NCBI GenBank assembly: GCA_036250225.1
Contig: JAPZLL010000021.1
Span: 62,001 to 126,000 of the forward strand
Origin: Cercophora sp. LCS_1
Taxonomy: Eukaryota; Ascomycota; Sordariomycetes; Sordariales; Lasiosphaeriaceae
Direction: 5' to 3'
Length of the DNA stretch: 64,000 nucleotides
Shown: piece after piece, positions 56,601-64,000 of the stretch
Layout: every line of letters begins with the position of its first letter
Position numbering within the stretch: position 1 is the first letter of the stretch
Notes under the pieces: model-generated
The model's database searches: none
The model's input: only the letters and a program-made list of their open reading frames with translations
What the model was told of the DNA's origin: nothing
Program-made: the position numbers and the translations under genes

Positions 56601-59469
56601 CATCTCTGCGCCTAGCGGTTGGCTCTTTGACCACATCCCGACGCTCGCCTTCACATGACGCCGGCGGGACGATGGACCACGGCCAGGCACGGGATCCAGC
56701 TGCCCGGGAGGTCTTGTCGGCCGGCAGACATTGAGCAACGTGTTAGTTCTGTTTTCTGGCTTGCTCTTTTCGGCAGAATGCCGCATGGGCGTGTCTCGCG
56801 ACCTCTGTGCGGCGCCGTCTTCATGACCTTCCCTTCATGTCCGCGTCGCTGCATGGCGCGGGGGTCGGCTGTTAGTGGACGCCGCTTCGGTTGAGGCCAG
56901 GAAAACCTGCGCGCTTTGCAGCATCCTGTTGCACCGCTGATTGTCCAGAATCCTGCTCGACAGGTCGCCGTTTCGTGTAGCCGTTGCACTCCGTTTGATG
57001 GCACGTCCGCCTGATTGGATGAGGCCACAGTCCAATGCCAACGAGCTGCGATCCTTCAGGTGAGGTGCAAACGCCTCGATTCCTGGGGGGGGGGGGGGCA
57101 ACGGACCCAGGGTGCCAATCAAATCGGGAATACCCGCCCTAAACAACGGAAAGGACCGCCGAGCGGGTACCAGGATGTCATACATTTAGATGGAAACTCT
57201 CTCCGGGATGCGCAGTGACATTTACCACGTCGGAATTTCGGTTCACGTCCCTTTATGCAAACGGCCTTTCCGTGCGGTGCAGCGGAGCAAGACGAAACAG
57301 TCCAGCATTGGCGGCGCGAACCCTGCTGCTGTCGCCTTCGGAGGGAGAGCGAAGGATGGCGGCAGCGTCCAGCTAGCCCGCACAACCAGAGGGCGCTAGC
57401 TGTGGCCACGCGATATTGCATTTAGGCTCATTGACCAGCGGACGCGAAGAGGGTCGATGTACAATACGCACGCTGCCGCGCACGGATTCGCCGCCTCCGA
57501 GAACCCCTCAATCGCAGGGGAGGGGAGCTTGATGGAGCGGAATGACCGTGGCAGTCATCGGGCCGTCAACAGGAGCCACTTTCGTGCAGCAGCTCACATA
57601 CGCGACCGCGGCCGTTTGCCTGACCGGCTTCGGCGGGTCTTGGATTGGCGAGAAACGGGCTGTGATCAATGCCATTACCAAATCCTCAGGCGGGAACATC
57701 GCGAGCCAAGCAACACGCACGTAGAGTATTGTTGTGTCTGAGACGACGAGAGGGGTTCGCGCAGTAGTCCAGCGCCCATCCCCACTTGGATCAATTTCAA
57801 GATGGATGGTTTGCGGAAGTCGAGGAACGTCCCGCCCCCTTTCCTCTGTGCTGGGCCTCTCTAGCTTTGGCGCAAAATCCAGCCAACCCATTCCGCTCGG
57901 GCTAGAGGGGGTGTTGGTGAAGCCGAACAGGCTCGCGCATCGCATGAGCACACTTGAATGTCAAGTTTGTTGGTCTCCCCACGGGGTGAAGGATTCCCAT
58001 CCCTGAAGCCACCTCCCATTGTGACGGAAACGGCAAGCCACAGCACTTTGAACGCGTCATTTTTACCGCACCAAGTTATGTGTCGACAACACATCCGTGG
58101 CGCATCCCGACCCCCCGTACCGGTATACTGGACTTTGTCTCTCAACCCCGTTTGAGGTTAGCAAAACCCCGACGCTCGAACTAAACCCAGCCTTCGGACC
58201 CAGCTTGCAAATCAGAGATCTTATCACACCCGCTAAATCCCATCGACGCAGCTATGGACCGATCTGAATGTGACGAGGACGAGAGATTACGCGAGAGTTA
58301 CCTGTGGTAAACTTGATTCTGGGAGGACACGGAGTCCGCACCCGATAGATCAACAGTGCACGCCGATTTGGGAGGGAAACGGGCATCTTCGTCCTGTCTC
58401 AGTGATTTTGTGATGAGTAACTGCCGTGGCTGGTGATGGGTGTGATTGAATGAAGCTAGCAGGGAGCAAGACAATGCCCTCTCGCCGAATACAACCCTCG
58501 ACCAGATCCAGACTGGTTGAATCAGTGAGCACCCACTCGTCTCCGCGGGGCGTGACCGTTCCTCAGGCCTTGCGACTGAACGGCCATGGCCAACCAGCAC
58601 GCTAATCTCACCAAAGTATTTGACAAATCTGCGTCAACCGTGTTGACATACCGCGCTGGCAACGTAGAATGCCACGTCAGGGACTGCCACAGACGGACCA
58701 GCAGAGGTGGAAGCGCCCAAGCCAACAAAAGGGGGTCATGGGACTGCGGCCGGTTATAAGTGTTTGAAAAATAGACACACCAGGACAGGGTTGGCCTTGG
58801 ACAAGAGGAAACACGGGGCAGCATCACAGCACAGCAAGCCGTCGGCGGGTGGTCAGATTGTTTGGCTGGCGGGATGGAGGAGCGGCACAGAACTCAACAG
58901 TGGCTCTCGACGGCAACCGTCAATATCTAGATGTGGTTGAGCGGCACCAGAGGCCATGTTTCCGAGGGCAAAGCCGAAGAGTCGAAAAGGCGGTCTGGGA
59001 AAATCGATAGATTGCGTTCGGCACAGGCAACCATTTGGCGCTGCAGGCGACACGCCCAGAAAGAGGGTGACAATGGACGTGATGTTGGCGGCGCGCACAC
59101 CCTCCCGCCGTGCGCTGCCCCATCACCAGCCAAACCAGGTGGGTTTACAGCTGGACAGGGAGAGGGATCCCCCTCGGCCGCCTTCTGGGAACAAGCCCCG
59201 TAGGCCTGTTCCCTGCTCCAGCCAATGGCAGACCCTAGAATCTGATCTTGGCAGTCACGTGGAGAATCGCTCCTGCGCCCCACATTCTTCCCTTCCGCGA
59301 TTTCCGTCAGGAATTCCGGCGTGTGCGAGGGTGGCTCCCTGTCTCCCGATTCCTCCCTAGGCGAGGCAGTGAGCAAAAGGAAAGAATGGCAAGGTGGCTC
59401 GGCCAAGATGCAGTTGCAGATTGGCGACTCTTGCGACCAGAGAATTCGCGTCAAGTCGTGCCGAGCCAA

Positions 59470-59511
59470 ATCGGAATGGGGGCCATCGGAATGGGGGCCA
59501 TCGGAATTGGC
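59470..59511. repeat. 15-nt tandem repeat, 2.8 copies
   Basis: Unit ATCGGAATGGGGGCC repeated perfectly at 59470-59484 and 59485-59499, with a partial third copy. Confidence 0.9.
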
Positions 59512-61485
59512 GTTGCTCGTCAGTTCTTGCCGACCGGAGCCGCCCCCGGGCTCCAAGGCCTTATCACCCCGCAGATCAGGAGAGCTCTTGGTCGCTGGGG
59601 GGTGATGGCGAATGGCAGCATCACACATTGCCTGTTTCTCTTTTGCTCCTCCAAACCGCTTCGAGCCGAAGATTGTTGATTGTGGAGCGAACACGGCCGA
59701 GGAATGACAGTGAGCCACGTTGTTCGAACAGTCCAAGCTACCTTACCAACAAGAAAATGGACGCCAATGCACCGATATCCCTTGTCCAACCAAGGCCGCA
59801 AGCCTCGACCTCACCCATGGACCATTTCGGGCAGGCGTGATAGCAGGCATCGGCGACACCAAGGCTCCTCATCCCGCAGCCAGCTGGCCACCTACCCCTA
59901 CCCTGATAGCAGTGATCGCCGGTGAGAGTTTCCTGTGCCGCCTGTTTATTTCGTGCAGTCGCGTTAATATGGATACACAGCGCTGCGTTACCCTTTGATT
60001 TGAGCCTGCCGGCAGAGGTCGGCCAGTGGCTGGGCCCTGCCAACAAGGTTCGGGTATTTCCATCAGGGTTCACGACCCGTGGATTTAATGGCCAACGAGG
60101 TGGCTGCCCAACACCGTCGAGCAGCAATGGGGGCTGGTTGGGCGCAGTTGGTAGCCCTACGATGACGACCGCGGGGGGTTTGCCCACGTCCGCGACAGTC
60201 CGTCTCCAAGCTGGCAGATAAACGGAGGAACGGTGATTGTCCGGGGGCTGGCTGATCTTGCTCCTGCTCCCTTGCCGGCTCTTGCGTTGCAGATATCCAT
60301 TGGACGCCATCGCTGCAGTCTGCGCACGACGTCTCGAATTGACGAACCATGACGTTGGCTTTCCAGAGGGGTGCCACGATGGAATGGCTCTGTCTCTCCT
60401 CCAAGGCGCTGGTGCTCTGATTTCAGCTGGGTGCAGCATCCTAGCATGCACGCACGGGGGGAGTGCGCCCTCCAAGGATCGAGCCGAGCTACCAGACCTT
60501 TTGTACTACCTGCAACCCTCGGACGCGATGTTGCAGCAGAGGGGCAGGCGTTACAACCAGATTGCCAAACGATGCTCCCGTTCTGCATCAAACGCCGATT
60601 GTTTGTCCACCAGCGGGGCTGAGAGGGGGACCGAGCCAGGCACCACCCACCCAAACGGCGGTGAAGGGTGAATCTGCCAGCCAGCTTCTCGCAAGCTTCT
60701 CACGTCAGTTCACGGCCGCGATCTGCCGCTGTTGTTTATTTCTGGTGGGCTCCTTTTCCCCATCTGGTCGCTTCGAGCAAACGGCGCCGTTTTGAGCGTC
60801 GGCTGCATCCCGATGCGCGGGTCGACAGCTCCTTCGGCTCGAACAAAGCGCGAGAAGAAACGCTCGGCTGCTTCTCTGCATCCCGTGTGGTCACAAGTCA
60901 TCAGTCGACCCAGCGCAGACGGCTCGGCCACGGAACTCATGGGTCCCCAGTTCGGCAATACTCAGTGCTGCCCGTCTTTGCGGCCCAACGAACGGCGGAC
61001 GGGACGGCTGGCAGTTCGATCCGCTGAAAGCCGCACCTCTTTCAACCACACTGGGGTCACACAAGCAGGATTCACAACGACGTGGTACATGCGGGGCGGC
61101 GCGGGTGATATTCTGGTTACTGTACCAGGCCGTGGCACGGCCAGCAACACAGCATATCGAGGAGCAGAGCAGAAATGTGAGAAGTGACAGCTTTGATAGC
61201 CCCGGTGGGAACACAAGGGGCGCGACCACAGTTGTTGCGCGACCCAGATGAGGAAGGGAGGCACATCATCAAGCCATCCCGCCCGCGAGCAGCCGAACCA
61301 GCCAGCCAGCCAGCGACACCCTCCCTGCGCGCCCCAGAACGAGGCAATGATCCAATCCTTTCATTTGCCATGTCCCGCATGACTATGACTCTGGACTGAC
61401 GCTCTCCGTGCACATCCCAACGCCACGCAAACGCAGAGGTGCCATGTACGGGACCGAGGCCGCTTGCCCTGTTATTGATTGCCTT

Positions 61486-61519
<34 letters not shown>
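61486..61519. repeat. CAG/GCA trinucleotide array
   Basis: About eleven copies of GCA followed by an interrupted extension AAGAGCAGCAGCG; outside any supported coding sequence. Confidence 0.9.
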
Positions 61520-62760
61520 GAGCAGCAGCGGGCGTGTGCTTGTTGTGACCATGTTTTCTGCCGCGAGGCCGCAGCTGGCTGCTTTTTGCTGGTGGTGAGG
61601 GAATTTTGTCTCTGATGGCTTTGGGCCATGATCGTCGCCCCTGGACCGATCCCAGGTCGAGCGTTGGCGACAGAGACCCAACGCCCGCCCTTTCGGACCG
61701 GTGAGGAAGACGGTTAGTCCCGATCAGCGCTACCAGACCCCCGGCGCTGGTGGCCGCAGCCAACGTCGCCAAAGCGAAGCTCGCTCGACACCGACGTTGA
61801 CCACACTCAGCCAACACCAGCACAATGGCAAGAATTGCATCGTCCCGCAAACGCGGGGGTCTCGTTCCAAGCCAGTCCCACAAGTCCCGAGCAAACGCTG
61901 CCCGCCCCGCCCAAAGGCTCAACCCGAGGATCCGCAGGCGGCTTTTCCTTGTGACTGCGGACCGACGCGAACAGCCATGCGCCAAACCTGGCTGGTGAGG
62001 GGCCGCAAGGGGGGACGAGGGGCCAGTGGTAAGCGAAGGAACAAAGGATGGAAGAGAAAAGGGAGGGGCGTGCATGATTCCGTTCGATGATGGCTGGCCC
62101 TGGGGTGATTTTCCCTTTGTTTCGCAAGTCGCGCTATTTGGCCGGTCCTGTTGGCTCTGACGGCCCTGTCAATCTCTTTGTTCCAGCCTGCCTTTGCTGT
62201 TTGCACACCCTCCTGGCGTCCCTCCCGTCGAGCCGACGCCGCCCGCGACGCAAAGCGATGGGACAGACGAGCCGTCGCGCGCGAAACACCCTTACCCACC
62301 CCGTCGGTTTCTTGGGGTGCGAGATGGAAAGGGAACTTGTCCGCCTTCCCGCCCCTAGTGCGAGATTTCATCCGTTCATTGCCTGACCTGTCGTGTCGCC
62401 TTGGCAAGGACCACCACTCACGCACCCACGGACGGCCGTTGCTTGATGAATTGGAAATTCCAATTTTATCGCATCCATATTCCGTGGTGGGTTGGGTGCA
62501 TTGTCATTTTTCATTTTTCATTTTTAGTGTCGCGGACCACCCACTCACCGGCCAATCTATCCAAGTGTTGTATTCTGTGACATTGTCGCCGAGATTGAAT
62601 TGTGCGCTGAAGTGCGCTTGGGTTGCAATGACCCCCGGGCCAGGTTTAGTGTGCCGGCTGGGATTGTGGTGCCAGATCGATCCCGCAGTTCTGGGGCGGC
62701 GTGCCGGGCGGGTTTGGGATCTGGGGCGGAGTGCGTGCAGTGGTTCTTTTTTTTTTCCTG

Positions 62761-62791
62761 CTCCTCCTCCTCCTCCTCCTCCTCCTCCTCT
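62761..62791. repeat. CTC trinucleotide array
   Basis: About ten CTC/CCT copies flanked by T-tracts, about 630 nt upstream of the methyltransferase start. Such pyrimidine tracts are common in fungal promoters. Confidence 0.85.
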
Positions 62792-63243
62792 CGTTGCTTT
62801 TTTGTGTGTGTTTTTTTCCCACTGAATGAAGGGGGGGCGTCATTCAAGCCGAGACGGGTCGGGTCGGGTCGGTCTGGTTTGGGCCATCCGGCGGGGGAGG
62901 GGGGAGGGGGGAGGGGCGTGTGGTGTCACCGTGGTGGGCGTCCATTGTCTGCACTGCACGGTATGGGGTCTGGGCGCTGGCTTGCTGTGTTGTCACCATG
63001 ATGTCGGAAAATCGTCACGGTTGGTTTTGTTGTTGTCCGCATCGCCTGGGCTCACGTGTATTTTCGGACATTGGGCCGCAAAGATGGCCGGCTGGACGTG
63101 ACTGAGGACATGTCTTGGGATGTTGCAATTGTGGGACCCCAGATAAGACGACCCTGAGCCTCGGGGACTTTTGGCAGTTGTGGGTTAGGGTTGGAGGAGG
63201 AGAGAAAGTCTCCGAGATGGAGTCAAACGACGAAGAAGCTGTG

Positions 63244-63250
63244 TATATAA
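63244..63250 (+). promoter_or_regulatory. TATA box of methyltransferase gene
   Basis: TATATAA sits 173 nt before the ATG at 63417 and 47 nt before an in-frame upstream ATG at 63291. Confidence 0.45.
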
Positions 63251-63416
63251 TAGAACATCTTGTAGAAATCGGGTCTGTTTGCTTTCTCTCATGGATAAAC
63301 TTGCCAAATCGCTGGTTGTTGTCGTTTTGGCCGTTTGTTGCGTGAATTGGCGCGGAATCTGGGCTCAGTTCAACAACAAAGCATCTCCACATCTGCAACC
63401 AACATCAGCATCCAAC

Positions 63417-64000
63417 ATGGCGACGGAACAAAACAAGGCGTTTTTCAAGTGCGCATCCCCCCCCTCCCCCCCCAGTCCATACGACTCTGAGTTAACGAGT
63501 AGCAGCAACGAAGCGGCGTCATACGATTCCAAGCACGAAAAGACGCTCAACCACATCCTCGAGGAGATCCAGTCCCGCCTCGACTTTATCGGCGCAGACT
63601 GGGTTGACGACGACAGTGACAACGAGGACGCTTCCGCTCCCAAGAAACAGCTCCGTCTCCTCGATTATGCGTGCGGCACCGGAATCGGTACGCGTTGTCT
63701 TGTCTGTTGCATCTGTTCAGGGGCGCTGACAATCCACAGTCTCTAGGGTACCTAGCAGTCCCCCTTTAGCCCTACTGCTTGCCCCTGTTGGTTGTGCGTG
63801 ACTGACAAAAAAAACAGGCTCTAGCTCCGCATACGACGCAATGTGTCGGGATAGACCTCTCGGATAACATGGTCGCGGCTTACAATGCCCGGGCTGAGAA
63901 CCAAGGACTTTCTGTGAATGAGATGCGTGCGTACCAGGGGAATCTGTTTGATTCGGTGCTTGACGCCAGGTTTGCCGGGGAGGAGTTTTGGGGCTTTGAT
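63417..64000 (+). CDS. Class I SAM-dependent methyltransferase (partial)
   Basis: N-terminal part of a class I methyltransferase; the gene runs off the window. My exon reading is 63417-63448, 63506-63687, an 8-nt microexon 63740-63747, and 63818 onward. Removing the 57-nt in-frame first intron (GTGCGC...TTAAC...CAG) turns a Pro/Ser-rich insertion into the join NKAFFNNEAASYDSKH. The microexon supplies the end of CGTGIVSRALAP, completing SAM motif I (LLDYACGTG). Motif II is VGIDLSDNMV. The family acts on small molecules or proteins; substrate unknown. The start at 63417 follows a CA-rich leader and a good AACATGGCG context. An in-frame ATG at 63291 would add 42 residues with a hydrophobic stretch, possibly a signal anchor; I prefer the shorter form. 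Confidence 0.82.

Larger units (their letters stand above)
50697..63416. other. 12.7-kb gene-poor region
   Basis: No gene can be supported across this interval, although GC-rich sequence leaves many 60-320-codon frames open on both strands. I checked those longer than about 180 codons (for example 55821-56786 minus, 59738-60475 minus, 61383-62075 minus): they are low in motifs, Arg/Pro/Ser-rich in all frames and show no intron logic. The interval contains a GGAATGG-type 15-nt repeat (59470-59511), a CAG array (61486-61519), a CTC array (62761-62791) and G, T and C homopolymers. It separates the divergent starts of the second zinc-cluster gene and the methyltransferase gene and must hold both promoters. 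Confidence 0.55.

Noticed and set aside
55821..56786. A 321-codon minus-strand frame in the gene-poor region
   Set aside because: Arg/Ser/Pro-rich in all readings, no domain, no intron logic, and overlapping frames of similar length exist on both strands.
57542..57724. A 60-codon frame with a fairly natural composition
   Set aside because: Too short and isolated to support without transcript or homology data.
59738..62075. Frames of 230-245 codons, one reading a CAG array as poly-Ala
   Set aside because: No motif or splice structure; the homopolymeric amino-acid run comes from the microsatellite.

Overview
The window is nuclear DNA from a filamentous ascomycete (Pezizomycotina; a Sordariomycete-like lineage is my best guess). 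The support is GC-rich sequence, genes with one to four short introns (mostly 45-80 nt, GT...AG, with CTAAC/CTGAC-type branch sites), and a gene set typical of these fungi: RfeG, Pfa5, ASH1, PAN3 and Lsb5. No rRNA, convincing tRNA, CRISPR array or intact transposon was seen. All exon boundaries are my own splice-site readings, chosen to keep frame and restore family motifs.

Layout. Left (0.5-6.5 kb, minus strand): rfeG and the DNA polymerase eta gene (rad30). Accessory stretch (6.5-16.4 kb): no conserved housekeeping gene. It holds a 74-aa Cys-rich microprotein, a decayed SAR1-like GTPase, a 96-aa orphan and a small secreted six-Cys protein. Then come the palmitoyltransferase gene pfa5 (16.4-17.8 kb, minus), a second sparse stretch with a 54-aa relative of the microprotein (21.3 kb), and the SET-domain methyltransferase ASH1 (23.7-26.2 kb, minus).

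Core block (28.8-42.9 kb): a Zn(II)2Cys6 regulator (minus), LSM7 (plus), PAN3 (minus), a UBA-UAS-UBX ERAD factor (plus), a VHS-GAT Lsb5-like protein (plus) and an F-box-like protein (plus). A 6.3-kb sparse region follows. Next is a second Zn(II)2Cys6 regulator (49.2-50.7 kb, minus). The last 12.7 kb before a methyltransferase gene that runs off the right edge (63.4 kb, plus) holds no gene I can support, which is long for such a genome.

Functionally the recognised genes are housekeeping or regulatory: mRNA decay (LSM7 and PAN3, convergent), chromatin (ASH1), transcription (RfeG and two zinc-cluster proteins), translesion synthesis (Pol eta), membrane trafficking and protein quality control (Pfa5, UBX protein, Lsb5). 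The least explained parts are the two Cys-rich microproteins with matching promoter layout, the decaying SAR1 paralogue beside them, and the long region between the second zinc-cluster gene and the methyltransferase.
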